Shown in pieces: positions 11,684 through 22,590 of a stretch of 64,000 nucleotides of DNA (the first letter of the stretch is position 1; each line of letters starts with the position of its first letter). This DNA is from Girardinichthys multiradiatus (Eukaryota > Chordata > Actinopteri > Cyprinodontiformes > Goodeidae), in assembly GCF_021462225.1 (NCBI RefSeq), contig NC_061795.1, positions 47,855,880 through 47,919,879 on the forward strand, written 5' to 3'. The position numbers and the translations under genes are program-made. The notes beneath the pieces are model-generated. The model was not told the DNA's origin. It made no database searches and worked only from the letters and a program-made list of their open reading frames with translations.

Positions 11684-14140
11684 CAAGCGCGTCGTTAGAA
11701 CTTGGCTTCTGGGGCTGAAGCCCCGGATGTTTTCTGAATAGTCTGTTGGAAAATATTTAAAATACTTAATAGGGTCTGCATTGCTATGCTCAAGTTAGGT
11801 TTAATAATGTGTGAAATAAAATGTATTGTGTAACTTAGTGGCTTGCTCAAAACAGGCCGCTGTGTATAGATGTGTCTGACTTGGCTGTGGTCTGCCCGGC
11901 ACCAGTGAAGATATTTCTATACATGTCTGAAAATAACAGCCAAAAGTAGAATGACAGGAATGTTGTGAAGGTCGAACAAACAGCTGAATGCCAGGTGTAA
12001 GAGTTCAACTGACACTCAGCTAAAAATATGTGTTTTTTCTTTGTAATTGTACACGCCTTGCTTTTGAATAAAAACCCTGTTCTGGGGAGGAAAAGTCAGA
12101 AGTGTTTCTGGTGACTCAGCTGGAACACCTCTCCCCGGCCGGGCAGAAGAAACTGTGCAGACTCTGTGCTTCCTTTTATTATTTAGTTTTACTAAAACAG
12201 TATAGCATATGACTTAGTTTTTCCAAAACAAACGAGCACGCAGGAGTTTCTGGGAACAACTCCATCAAGTCCCAGATCTCTTAAAAGATGGAATTTAGAA
12301 GTATTAAAAAGATGCATTGAGCCACAAAATGGCATTGGATTTCACATTTTTATCTAAAAAACAATCGGATTTGTTTCTATTGTGCTCCATATATTCACTG
12401 CCTGCTTCACCTAACCTGGCAATGAGTTAAAAGAAAAAAACAAAATTATTTTTGCGCACACAGGCGACTGCTCAAATACGCACATAGGCACTGGCGGAAT
12501 AGCACTCTGTCGATCCAGGAGAAGTTCCGGACGGCTGTTCAGTCCAGAACCGTCGGCCTTCCTTGATCCTTACCCGAAAAGTTACACTAGGCGCTTTGAA
12601 CAGGGCTCAAATAGAGCAACCGCGGAGCCAACCGGAGAGCCAGGTCTGGTGCGTGTTTGCGCACAGGAACAGGTGGAAGCAGAACAGCATAACTCAGGCT
12701 TACGTTTGTGAGAAAAGCTGAATGCTGATCGTAAGTCAAAGCTAATCACTTATTCATCCAGCAAGACATGATGCGGAGGTTTCATCAGGGTCATGATGAG
12801 GAACAGAGTAGAGGGACTTTCACCTGAGCTACAGGTGAAGTTAAATGGCCTGGCCGTGATAGAAAAGACTAGGAAACTTCTCTGTGAGCTTCTAGCTGGG
12901 ATAATCATGATGTGTAAAATGTCCTTTAGTTCAGTTAAAATATAAGTTACTAAACACATTAAAAAGGTTCTCCAGATCATAATATTGCATCTCATTGCTG
13001 AAGCTAGTCCTATAGTCCAGTTCTACGTGTTGCTGAAAAAAATATCTACTGTTGCCACTATGACATAGTAGAAAAGCTTCTTTTTCATATCTTCTGTGCT
13101 GATTCTAAACACACAGCTCTCGGTTTTATGAGAAATAAAAATCATAGAAATCAATCAGAGGTGTACCATTAACTAGTTAACTTTTATTTTTTTTGAATAA
13201 CACATGTAATATTAACTAAACTAAATAAACAAGGATACAGTTTTACTCAAGGCAATATATTCATTTGTATACATTTATTAAGAACTGTAATATTAATGCT
13301 AATAACAGAACAAAAGATGACAGGTCCAGGATGAGGCTCTATGTTATGGTTCAAACCCTACAACTTAACACCCATTTCTCTCAGAAAGTGTTTAATAGTT
13401 AGAAGTTAACTCATGGCTCATGGCTCAGTGGAGAACAACAGACTGTGATGTAAATGTTTCATTTATTATTTTTGGGAGTGGATCGAAGGGTTGAAAAGAT
13501 GGCAGTAAAACAAAACAGGTTCACGAAGGAAGGAACAATTTTAATGAAATGTTTGGAAAGCTCTCAGCATAATGAAATTACATAAAGGTGCTTTTATTTA
13601 GTATCTTACTGTTTGACTAAGTTTTAAATAAATCAACTTTAGTTTCCTTTTTTGAAACGTATGAAATTAAGACCATAGAGCCTCAGGAGTGAAACATTTG
13701 GATGAGAGTGTAACGTTTAAAAAGGTTATTTACACAGATGAGAAAAGAAGCATATTTATTTGGCCCATAGTAAATATCTCTGAGTTTAAATATACATTTT
13801 GTCAGCAAAAAATTTGATTAGGTTTTTTTCTAAATATAACAAAATGTGTCATTATCTCATTCAGCAAAATGTTTGTTAAGCAATCCTAAACTCTCTCTCT
13901 CATTCGTTCTGCTTCTAACAAAAAATAAGAAACAAGTAAAATTATTGTAAATCTTCTTTGTTTGATTCACAATAATTTACATTCAATCAAAAGCCAGCCT
14001 AGATAGAGGACTGGAACAACATATCCTATGTTATTTTAAATTTAAATGACTTAGAAACTTGGCCACTGTCTTATGAAAATTAAAATATTTTGGGTCTGGG
14101 CTAAAGCCCCCAATGTTTCAAGACCCTAAAAACGCCCCTG
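11684..14140. mobile_element. Degraded hAT-like DNA transposon
   Basis: The left end (caagcgcgtcgttagaac...) and the reverse complement of the right end (caggggcgtttttaggg...) are imperfect inverted repeats. Both continue into a ggggctgaagcccc / gggggctttagccc block. Eight bases flank each end, atgggaca at 11676-11683 and atggtaca at 14141-14148. They differ at one position, as expected for an old hAT target duplication. No transposase domain was recognised in the 2.4-kb body, so it is non-autonomous or too decayed to read. Confidence 0.5.
11838..12235 (+). other. Possible retroviral-type LTR fragment
   Basis: Inside the hAT-like element there is a block resembling the promoter and R-U5 part of a retroviral LTR. 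It has a TATA-like tgaataaaaaccctg, followed by ctggggaggaaaagtc, a C/G-rich leader (cacctctccccggccgggc) and a T/A-rich end. No matching flanking duplication could be found, so the limits and identity are uncertain. Confidence 0.3.
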
Positions 14141-15584
14141 ATGGTACAGATGTGATGTCTGGCAGACTTTGTTCATAAGGAGACTCTGAAACCATGAAGA
14201 ATCTCCTCAATCTGGTGGACATAAAGGAAGCTGTGCTCCCTCTCTCCTATTTTTACTTTGCTGCATCAGTTTTATTCCCGAATTATCTCTGTGTGGATCT
14301 GTTTTTATAATAACACCACTTTAGAAACAAATCTTGGTTTAATTGTGACATCTGATTAAAACTGGGAGTACAGAGCTGGTTAAAGACACCTTTCTCACAA
14401 TAACAGCTTGTGTAACTGTGTGTCTGTGTCACCATGGCCCTGCAGCCCAGTCCTGCTACCACTCCACTGTTGTTAAGTCTCCTTTATTCCTTGAGGTACC
14501 AATTAAACGACTAATCCTGCAGCTCATCCACCTTAGTGTGAGTTGCCTAAAGTGCAGGCGTATAACACACAAACAATAGATTCTCATGTCTACATGCACA
14601 CCGTGTCCTTGTCTTACTTTCTCTCTTATTCTCTTCCACCTCTCCACATCCCTCCATATTTGTCATCCCTTCTTCTTGCCTCATGAAGATGGCTTTAACA
14701 CTTCTATCAGAACCACCTAATGAGAAGGTAGCTCCCCTCTAAAGATCCACAAACGTGCACACGCTCGATCCATTTTTTTGTACCCGTGCACAAAAGCTCT
14801 GTGAATAAGAGGCTATGATTTGCATCTAGGCCAAGGCTGCTTCATTGTCAGAGTTGTCTCAGGAGTGCAGCACTGCTTTTATTCCTTGTGCTCACAATAG
14901 GCCTTATGCAGCTGCAATCGTTCACTGTGCATCTGGTGAGGTGAAAAGGAAATATTCCAAGCTAAACATAATGACAGAAAAAAGATGCAACAGAATTAAA
15001 CAGCAACCTTTTCCTGAATCTTTAAGAAGTTTATAAGGGGAAAATAGAAGCCTCTTTACATTATCTGCATTTTTTGTTAACCATGAATTTAAGGGATGAT
15101 TTCAATGCTGTTGTATATAAACACTTACAGGTTATATTAATTTTAATATTTTACTATTATAAATGGTATGACTTCAGAAAAAATGCAACACAATTGTACT
15201 GTTTGGTTTAATTCCTTCTGAACTACCTGGCTTCTCAACCTTCTGTCTTTGTACACTGGGTCTGTTATAGTGCTAACTTCCCCTCAGTCACATCTTCTCT
15301 TCCTCCATGATAAAGAAATTGGATCTATCCTAAACATTTTTAAAGATTACAGAAACCTAGAAGTGAGTAATGGAGAAGATTGAAGCAGAGAGACACTGAG
15401 ATTATGGAGAAGCCAAAGCAACAACATGCAGCTCTTAGCCAAACCCTAAACTTTCCAGTAAGATTTTTAGATTTTGTCACATTATAACTATGTCATATTG
15501 GTTTTTAACAGATTTGTGGACAGGATTCTTGAATGGTATACAAGGAGCGAAAAATACAGGAGGCTGCCAACCGGTGAAGTCCAA
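14141..15584. other. Intronic sequence, nothing recognised
   Basis: No gene, RNA or repeat termini were recognised. The segment lies between the hAT-like element and the gypsy element. Confidence 0.5.
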
Positions 15585-15738
15585 GAGGTTTGAGTCTTTG
15601 TTCATGGAGCTTGATAGCTTCTTTCCAGAAGTGGTAAATCCAGGCAGAGTTCCACACGAAAAGACAAGGTCAGGTTCTGGTAATCCTGCAAGGTAACAAA
15701 TACAAATTACTAAGAGTCAAGGCAAGGAACAAGACAAG
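15585..15738 (-). repeat. 154-bp terminal direct repeat, 3' side of the gypsy element
   Basis: This block matches 21531-21684 at every position but one (cacacgaaa versus cacatgaaa, by my reading). It overlaps the C-terminal end of the integrase frame. It is probably what remains of the LTR, although the copies outside these limits do not align and the TG...CA ends were not identified. Confidence 0.6.
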
Positions 15739-17196
15739 TGTGCTGGCAACGAAAGGTTTGACTTGTGAGACATGAAACACAGGATGAATACGTAAGCTGG
15801 AAGGCAGACGCAGACGTAGAGCAGAGGTGCTGATGACTGAGTCAATAGTGTAAGGGCCAATGAAACGAGGAGACAGTTTTTTGGACATAGCTTTCAATGG
15901 AATGTCTCGGGAGGACAACCAAACCTTTTGGCCAGGATGGTACGCTGGCGCAGGCCGCCATCTGTGGTCAGCGTACTTCTTGTTCTGGTCTGCTGTACGA
16001 AGGAGAGCTCTGGTTGCATTTCCCCAGATCCGTTTACAATGGCATATGTGGTGCCGAACGGATGCTACACCAATGTCTTTTTCATCAGCGGGAAACAGAG
16101 GAGGTTGATAACCCAGGGAAATCTCAGAGGGTGAGAGGCCTGTTGTGGATGAGATTTGTGAATTAATTGCATATTCTACCCAGGAAAGAAAAACACACCA
16201 GTCAAGTGGTTCGGTTGTGGTCATGCATCTGAGAATGGACTCCATCTGTTGGTTCATGCGTTCAGTCTGTCCATTAGATTGGGGATGATAACCAAAAGTC
16301 AGGGAGGCTTTGGCTCCGAGAGTCAAAAAACTGTCCTGAGGTATGCCATGAAGGCGGAAAACGTTCTGAAGCAACAGCTGGGCAGTACAAAAAGCAGATG
16401 GGAGTTTTTTTAATGGTACAAGATGGCAGGACTTAGAAAAACGGTCAACAATGGTGAGAATGACAGTATTCCCTTTTGATATGGGTAAACCTGTAACAAA
16501 ATCCAGAGCGATGTGAAACCAAGGGTGTTTGGGTGTACTGAGAGGCTGAAGTAAACCATAGCTTGATTTTTGTCTGGCACATACTGAACAAGCCTGTAGA
16601 TACTCAGTAACATCCTTATGAAGAGATGGCCACCAACATCGTCTTGAAATGAGAGATATGGTTCTGCTAACCCCTGGGTGATCTGAGAATTTGGCGGTAT
16701 GAAACCAGCGGATGAGCCTAAACCTAACAGAGGTAGGTACGTACTTCCTGTTAGGAGGACCAGTACCAGGGTCTGGTTCGTTGCATTGAGCATTGTCTAT
16801 GAGGTCCTCTACCTCCCAAACTAAAGCTCCAAAGGTCCAATGGGACGGCACAATGGGTTCGGTCTCTTTCTCGGTGGAATCTGGTGAATGAAGCCGGGAA
16901 AGAGCATCCGGCTTGATGTTCTTGGAGCCTGGTCTGTAAGAAATGGAGAGATCCAAACGAGAGAAAAACAATGACCAACGTGATTGGCGGGGGTTCAGTC
17001 TTTTTGCCGATTGCAAGTAGGCCAGATTTTTGTGATCGGTCCATACTAAAATAGGATGCTTAGCCCCCTCCAGCCAATGTCTCCACTCTTCGAGCGCTAG
17101 CTTAATAGCTTGGGTTAGTGAGACGACGGGAAAAAAAAGCACATGGGTGGAGTTTTCCATCTGTGGCTGACTGCTGAGATAGTACGGCACCAACAC
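15670..17196 (-). pseudogene. Gypsy pol fragment: RNase H and integrase
   Basis: The 508-residue open frame reads through RNase H (LVWTDHKNLAYLQSAKRLNP, then YRPGSKNIKPDALSR) and the integrase zinc-binding region (FHTAKFSDHPG with ACSVCARQK). The catalytic core (HIALDFVTGLP, GYHPQSNGQTER) and a C-terminal LSPRFIGPYTI segment follow. The core is damaged: after LHGIPQD the sequence jumps almost directly to the GYHPQSNG motif. The segment that normally carries the second catalytic aspartate is therefore missing, although the first Asp and the Glu region are visible. The last 20 or so residues come from the terminal repeat, and no chromodomain is seen. The frame is open but the integrase should be inactive. 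Confidence 0.82.
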
Positions 17197-17642
17197 CTGT
17201 ATCTGAGGCGGCTACCTCCAAAATAAACTGTCTGGAAGAATCGGGATGAACTAGAATGGGTGTTTGAGAAAACCTCTCTTTTAGTGTCTGAAAGGCCTTG
17301 TCAGCTTCGGGTGTCCAGGAAAACACGATGTTTGTGGAGGTCAAGGCAGTGAGTGGTGTGGCGATTAAACTAAAGTTCATGATGAATCATTGATAAAAGT
17401 TTGCAAATCCAAGGAATTGTTGTAGCTGCTTGCGAGAGTCTGGAACAGGCCACTCCAGCACTGCCTTGATCTTCTCAGGATCCGAGCGAACCTGTCCACC
17501 CTCCAGGATGTAACCCAAAAATGTAATTGAAGTCTTGTGGAATTCACATTTCTCGGCCTTTACAAACAGTCTATTTCCAAAAGTCTTTGTAGAACTAGAC
17601 GGGTATGTTCTTTAATGTCTTTAGAGTAGATCAGGATGTCAT
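17102..17642 (-). pseudogene. Gypsy pol fragment: end of reverse transcriptase and start of RNase H
   Basis: Minus-strand translation gives [20 protein letters not shown], then [20 protein letters not shown] and [12 protein letters not shown], followed by [20 protein letters not shown] and [19 protein letters not shown]. This is the reverse transcriptase palm/thumb and connection region of Ty3/gypsy. There is a stop within it near 17390 and a frame change between about 17110 and 17190 before the RNase H frame. The catalytic YLDD motif is split by the LINE at 17643: YLD is on the far side of the insertion and DILIYS is on this side. Confidence 0.75.
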
Positions 17643-18258
17643 TGATTTACTTTGCCTCACAGAAACCTGGCTGCAGCAAGAGGATTGTGTTACTATAAAT
17701 GAGTCAACTCCTACTAATTATTTAAATTTTCACATTCCTCGAATTACTGGGCGAGGAGGAGGAGTAGCAACCATCTTTCAGTCTGATTTATTGATTAGCC
17801 CCAGACCAATCAATAGCTACAACTCTTTTGAATATTTAATCCTTAGTTTTCCTCATCCAAATTGCAAAGCACTAAAACCTCTTCTGTTTGTTGTTTTGTA
17901 CCGTCCACCAGGCCCTTACTCTCAATTTTTAGATCAGTTTTCAGACCTTTTATCTGATTTTAAGTCCAGAATAGAATTTAAAATTCTCCTCCTCACATAT
18001 AAAGCCCTTAATGATCTAGCTCCATCATACATCAGAGATCTGATTGGTCCATATGTTCCTAACAGAGCACTTCGTTCTCAGACTGCAGGTTTACTGGTGG
18101 TTCTTAGAGTCTCTAGAAGTAGAATGGGAGGCAGATCCTTTAGTTATCAGGCTCCTCTCCTGTGGAACCAGCTCCCAGCTTTAGTCCGTGAGGCAGACAC
18201 CCTGTCTACTTTTAAGGCTAGGCTTAAAACCTTCCTTTTTGATAAAGCTTATAGTTAG
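17605..18258 (+). pseudogene. Chimeric LINE frame: endonuclease fused to C-terminal domain
   Basis: The 217-residue open frame starts in antisense gypsy DNA (first 12 or so residues). It continues through a LINE endonuclease segment (LLCLTETWLQQ, RITGRGGGVATIF, VVLYRPPGPY). At about residue 118 it jumps directly to the LINE C-terminal segment (EFKILLLTYKALNDLAPSYI, APLLWNQLPALVREADTLST). The entire reverse transcriptase is missing, yet the frame is preserved across the deletion. The start codon is not LINE-derived, so expression is doubtful. The product, if made, could not reverse-transcribe. Confidence 0.7.
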
Positions 18259-19994
18259 AGTGGCTTAGTTTATCCTGAGCTATCTTCCTTATTTTTTACC
18301 TCCGTCTTCTTCCCTCCCTGTTGGTTGGAGTAAGGGGGAGTCAGGTTTAGCCTAAACCGGCTCAGTTATGGTTGAGGTGCAAACACACCCTCCATTTCTG
18401 CTACCTGTATGACCCCTTCTCTTTTCCAATGTTATGATTTGGGGTTGTTTGGTTTTTGGTTTCTGGGTTCTTGTTGGTCTTATTCACAGTTCAGGTCTTG
18501 AATCATGCTTCTGTTTATTATTTTCCTGTTTATGCTTTTGTTTCAGGTTTTTCTAGTTATATTTCTATTAGTTTGTTTCCTTGGATTTGCGTTCTGTTCA
18601 AGCCATGTTTTGCTCCTGTCACGTTGTGTTCTCTGTCAATTAAGTTTATTCGGTTCACCTGTCCAAATTAATCTGTCTCCTTGCTCCACCTGATTTTCAC
18701 GCCATATATACACACCTGATCTGTTAGTCATCGTGGAAACATCTTTTCAAATCATGCTCAAGTCTTGCGTTTTCATCATGCCAAGCCTGTCTTGCCAACC
18801 TGCCCATGTCTGTTTTTGCGGTCACCATCTGTGAGTAAGTTTTTGTTTTTTATTAAATTGTTTTTCACCTACCGTCATGTTGCCTGCTAGTCTGCATTCT
18901 GGGTTCGTCCGTTGTTCACGTCCTGACATCCAATGGTTATGGTCAATCTGAAAGAGAGAGGTATCCCAATCGTTGTGGTTTTTAGTATAACAATGACCAT
19001 CAGCGGGACCCTTTGTGGGGTTCCTTGAGACGACATTGTTGTAAATAAGCGCCGTTTAACTAAATAATCTGAACTGAAACTATCTGTGTAGTTATGCTGC
19101 TATAAGCTTAGGCTGCTGGAGGACATAATGACCACTTTCACCCTCTTTGCTACATTCTCACACTACTCTCCAATTTTGCATTGTTTGCTGTTATTTCAGC
19201 TTTTAACCTTGTTCTCTCTTTTCTCTTCCTATAAGCTACACCTGGCCTGGCTTTGTGTCTGCCTGTGACACCTTTCTAGAGAGGGGAATTGTCCGAGCTT
19301 CTGCTGGCAACAACTTAATGCTCACCCTCTACCGATGATCCACATAGCCCTGTCTTTTAGTGTTTAACCCTTTCTCTCTCCTAGACATGGAAATTGACTG
19401 AGCTTTTACTGTAACTAATTATATGTGCTCTCTTTCAGACTCTAACCTTGAAAAATGGCTCAGAGTTGATCTGTTCTTTCTTTCAAGATGAAATGACTAA
19501 AGGAGCTACATCCATTAACATTTACTTTTCCTTCCCATAGAAAGTACTTCTGGATCAGTGCTTCTTTGTTCTCTTTGTGTCTCTGCTCTGTTCTCTCTAA
19601 ACCCCCAGTCGGTCGTGGCAGATGGCCGCTCACACTGAGCCTGGTTCTGGTTCTGCTGGAGGTTTCTTCCTGTTAAAAGGGAGTTTTTCCTCTCCACTGT
19701 CGCTACATGCATGCTCAGTATGAGGGATTGCTGCAAAGTCAATGCCAGTGACTGTCCACTGTCTCTACATGCTCATCCGGGAGGAGGGAATGCTGCAAGT
19801 CACTGACTGTATGCAATCTGCTGGGTTTCCTTAGATAGAAAAACTTTTTATCCAATTTGAATAAATAACTGAATCTGACTGCACTGTTCAATGATTAGGA
19901 TTAATTGGAATGTATGTACCTGACTGTTGTGAAGTGCCTTGAGACAACATGTGTTGTGAATTGGCGCTATATAAATAAAACTGAATTGAATTGA
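17643..19994 (+). mobile_element. L2-like LINE inserted in the gypsy element
   Basis: The insertion splits the gypsy reverse transcriptase codons and carries a 5'-truncated LINE. Its parts are an endonuclease region, a C-terminal domain, and a long 3' UTR containing tggccgctcacactgagcc and tttccttagatagaaaaac. The 3' end is ggcgctatataaataaaac followed by gaattgaattgaat. At most a 2-bp AT duplication is visible at the junctions, as is common for this clade. A solo LTR (18430-18928) interrupts its 3' UTR. Relatives of the same family lie at 47203, 51597 (antisense) and 57483. Confidence 0.75.
18430..18928 (+). mobile_element. Solo LTR, 499 bp, TSD TCCAA
   Basis: It starts TGTTATGATTTGGGG and ends CGTCCTGACA. 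It is flanked by the perfect 5-bp repeat TCCAA (18425-18429 and 18929-18933). It is the same family as the solo LTR at 6510-7027 and is inserted in the 3' UTR of the L2-like LINE, so it is the youngest layer of this nest. Confidence 0.85.
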
Positions 19995-20078
19995 ATCCAG
20001 GTAAACAAAAACAAAAACGTTCAAAAAATCCCTAAGTACGTCATTGATAGACTGAAAAACTGCAGGTGCATTACTCAA
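19995..20078 (-). pseudogene. Gypsy reverse transcriptase fragment
   Basis: The minus strand encodes MSNAPAVFQSINDVLRDFLN then VFVFVYLD, the palm-domain segment that leads into the catalytic YLDD motif. It is cut by the LINE after YLD. On its upstream side it joins directly to the gag zinc-knuckle region in a different frame, showing that protease and the first half of reverse transcriptase were deleted. Confidence 0.75.
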
Positions 20079-21045
20079 TCTGACGGACCTGGCCTTTTGG
20101 TCCCGAAGGACGAATAGGACAGTTTGCGAGAAAATGATCAGTTAAGCCACAGTAAAAACATTGATTTGATTTACGGCGTCTCAGTCTTTCCTCTGGGGAA
20201 AGCTGAGTTTGACCGATCTGCATGGGTTCAGCTCCAGAATTCTGCAAGGCAGCAGTGGAGCGAATAATTTCAGGTGTAGAGCTAGGGAAATGAGTCCTAA
20301 TTGCACTCCGTTCTAGTCGGAATCTTTTTCTTTTTCTTTCTCTTTCTGTTATCTAATCTGACAGCTAACTTGATTAACCCATTCAAAGTCGTAGGCTCGT
20401 CGACTAATGCTAACTCATCCTTTAATGATTAATTTAAAGACTGGAAAAAAGCGGCTCTAATAGCGCAGTCATTCCATCCAGAAGCGGCAGCCAGGGTGCG
20501 AAAATCAATGGAGAACTCAGCAACAGACCGGTCTCTCTGTTTAATCGACCATAGACTTTGAGCGTAGCGGATAAGTCTTTCTCACTAGAGAAAACCTGTT
20601 GAAACTTCTCCTCAAATTCAGAAAAAGTGCAACCAAAATCCAAACAGTTAGAAAAATGGGCCTCTGCCCATATCAAGGCCTTTCCAGAAAGTAAACCTAG
20701 AACAAAATAAATCTTAACTGAATCATGTGGAAAGGATTGTGGAGAGCGATTGAAAGCTAGAGTGCATTGTAAAAGGAATCCACTACAATCTTCTTTCTCA
20801 CCAGAGAATTTTTCAGGATTCGGGGAAGTGACGATACGTGAGTGCGGAATTTGCTGGGAAACCAGAGAGGCTGAAGCGCCCTCTACTGCCAGGGCGGAGA
20901 AATTACTCAAGGTGTGCTGAAACAAGGAGGCTAGTTGTTCAATCTGCTGATTGGTCTGTTTCTGCTGTTCAAACAGAGAACAGAGGGAAGAATCATGTGT
21001 TATAATTTGGTGGTGTTGTTCAGATAGAGTCCTCCTGACCCACAT
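20079..21045 (-). pseudogene. Gypsy gag with CCHC zinc knuckle
   Basis: The open frame from 21045 (start MWVRRTLSEQHHQ) has a glutamine-rich coiled N-terminus. A retrotransposon-gag domain follows (NPEKFSGEKEDCSGFLLQCT, GKALIWAEAHF, FEEKFQQVF). A frame change near 20530 is followed by further gag-like codons. At about 20117-20164 there is a CX2CX4HX4C knuckle (CFYCGLTDHFLANC) that would bind the element RNA. A stop follows shortly after QVRQIE. Gag would form the particle in the cytoplasm, but this copy is frameshifted and is not expected to work. Confidence 0.75.
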
Positions 21046-21057
21046 GCAGAAAGCAAT

Positions 21058-21310
21058 TCAGAATCAGAATCAGCTTTATTGCCAAGTTCGTACATACAAA
21101 CAAGGAATTTGTCTCTGGTACACTTTGCTCTTTGGTTTTGTTTTTGCATTACAGAATATACATATTTACAATGTACAATATACACATATATAATAAAAAG
21201 GTGCATTTGCAACATCTGTATGCTGTTGTTTTGTACTCTATTTAATGTTCAACAGAGAAACAGCCTGGGGGAAGAAACTGTCTCTGTGGCGGCTGGTTTT
21301 AGCGAACAGG
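21058..21310 (-). mobile_element. LINE 3' end fragment, antisense, inside the gypsy 5' region
   Basis: The minus strand carries the same 3' end as the LINE at 21689-22290: ccgccacagagacagtttctt, then ccttgtttgtatgtac, ending ggcaataaagctgattctga. Only about 255 bp are present. With the + strand copy it forms a divergent inverted pair separated by about 700 bp. Confidence 0.6.
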
Positions 21311-21530
21311 AGAATTCAGGAGACAAAGTTTTACGGTAAAGTGTTTATCTACAGTGCAGTGGTGTGGGCACGGAAACTGGAACCGGGAAACCAACTGTAA
21401 AAATAAACAGGATGATAAGCAGGGAATACTCAGGGTCAAAAACTAAAGAATAATTATTTAGCCTTACTGGGTTGATGGAAAGATCCGCCAGAAGGTGAGA
21501 AGCGGAGAGACCAAATAGTTGTTTACCCGT

Positions 21531-21684
21531 GAGGTTTGAGTCTTTGTTCATGGAGCTTGATAGCTTCTTTCCAGAAGTGGTAAATCCAGGCAGAGTTCCA
21601 CATGAAAAGACAAGGTCAGGTTCTGGTAATCCTGCAAGGTAACAAATACAAATTACTAAGAGTCAAGGCAAGGAACAAGACAAG
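21531..21684 (-). repeat. 154-bp terminal direct repeat, 5' side of the gypsy element
   Basis: Nearly identical to 15585-15738 (one difference). It is cut at 21684 by the + strand LINE. The interval 21311-21530 between this repeat and the antisense LINE fragment probably represents the gypsy 5' leader. Confidence 0.6.
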
Positions 21685-21688
21685 GTAA

Positions 21689-22290
21689 TGTGGCTTGAGC
21701 TGTACCACTAAGGGACAACACTCTGGCAGTGAGTTGCCTTACAAAGGAGCTGCTGGTCATCTTCTCCACTGCCATCATTCAGTCTGTCCTGTCTTCATCC
21801 ATCTCAGTGTGGTTTTGCTCATCCACCAAACAGGACAGTTTCAGACTGCAACGAATAATCAGGACTGCAGAGAGAATCATCAGGGCTGACCTCCCCTCCA
21901 TCCAGGACTTATACAGGTCAAGGGTCAAGAAAAGAGCTGCAAAAATCTCTGCAGACCCCACACACCCTGCACATAAACTGTTCAGAGCTTTACCTTCAGG
22001 CCGCCGCTACAGAGCACTGTTCGCTAAAACCAGCCGCCACAGAGACAGTTTCTTACCCCAGGCTGTTTCTCTGTAGAACATTTAATAGCGTACCAAAGAA
22101 CCTCATACTGAAGTTGCAAATTCACCTTTGTATTTGTGTATATTGTATATATGTATTTATGGACATAGGGATATATGCAGAATATATCTTATAACACAAA
22201 AAAACCCAGAGAGCAAAGTGTACCGGAGTCAAATTCCTTGTTTGTTGTATGTACAAACTTGGCAATAAAGCTGATTCTGATTCAGATTCT
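21689..22290 (+). mobile_element. 5'-truncated LINE with ORF2 C-terminus and 3' tail
   Basis: The + strand encodes the C-terminal end of a non-LTR retrotransposon protein (IIQSVLSSSISVWFCSS, RLQRIIRTAERIIRADLPSI, LFRALPSGRRYRALFAKTSR, then DSFLPQAVSL and a stop at about 22076). A 3' UTR follows with the terminal signal ggcaataaagctgattctgat and a degenerate gattct repeat. The reverse transcriptase core is absent. The clade was not determined beyond the L2/CR1/Rex-like group. Confidence 0.65.
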
Positions 22291-22590
22291 GGTTATGATT
22301 CTAATTGAAAATCATTGCCTGAATGTGAGGACACAATGCTGTGAAAAATATATATGTCTTTGGCTTCCTGCTTTCTTCAGAGCACTAAGGTAAGGCAAAA
22401 CCAACCTGCAAACAGTGGAAATTTATATGATATATTTAGTTCATTTGCGCTGTGATGATCTGGTGACCTGTACAGGGTGTACCTTGCCTCTCAGACATTA
22501 ACTGCTGTAGAAAGTAATGTGAACTATTAATGTGAAAAGCAAACCGGACCAAACAAACCAAAGCACTTTCTTGGTGTGATGGAGGTCAGA

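Larger units (their letters stand above)
15585..21684 (-). mobile_element. Ty3/gypsy retrotransposon, minus strand, nested and deleted
   Basis: Read on the minus strand, the order is gag with zinc knuckle (21045 to about 20090), reverse transcriptase fragment (20075-19995), a LINE insertion (19994-17643), then the rest of reverse transcriptase, RNase H and integrase (17642-15670). A 154-bp direct repeat is present at both outer ends. Protease and most of reverse transcriptase are deleted between gag and the RT fragment, and frames are shifted in several places. The element cannot encode a working enzyme set. Confidence 0.8.

Noticed and set aside
21058..22290. A single transposon with 250-bp inverted repeats
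   Set aside because: Both arms are the 3' end of the same LINE in opposite orientation, one with upstream coding sequence. They are two independent LINE insertions, not transposon termini.
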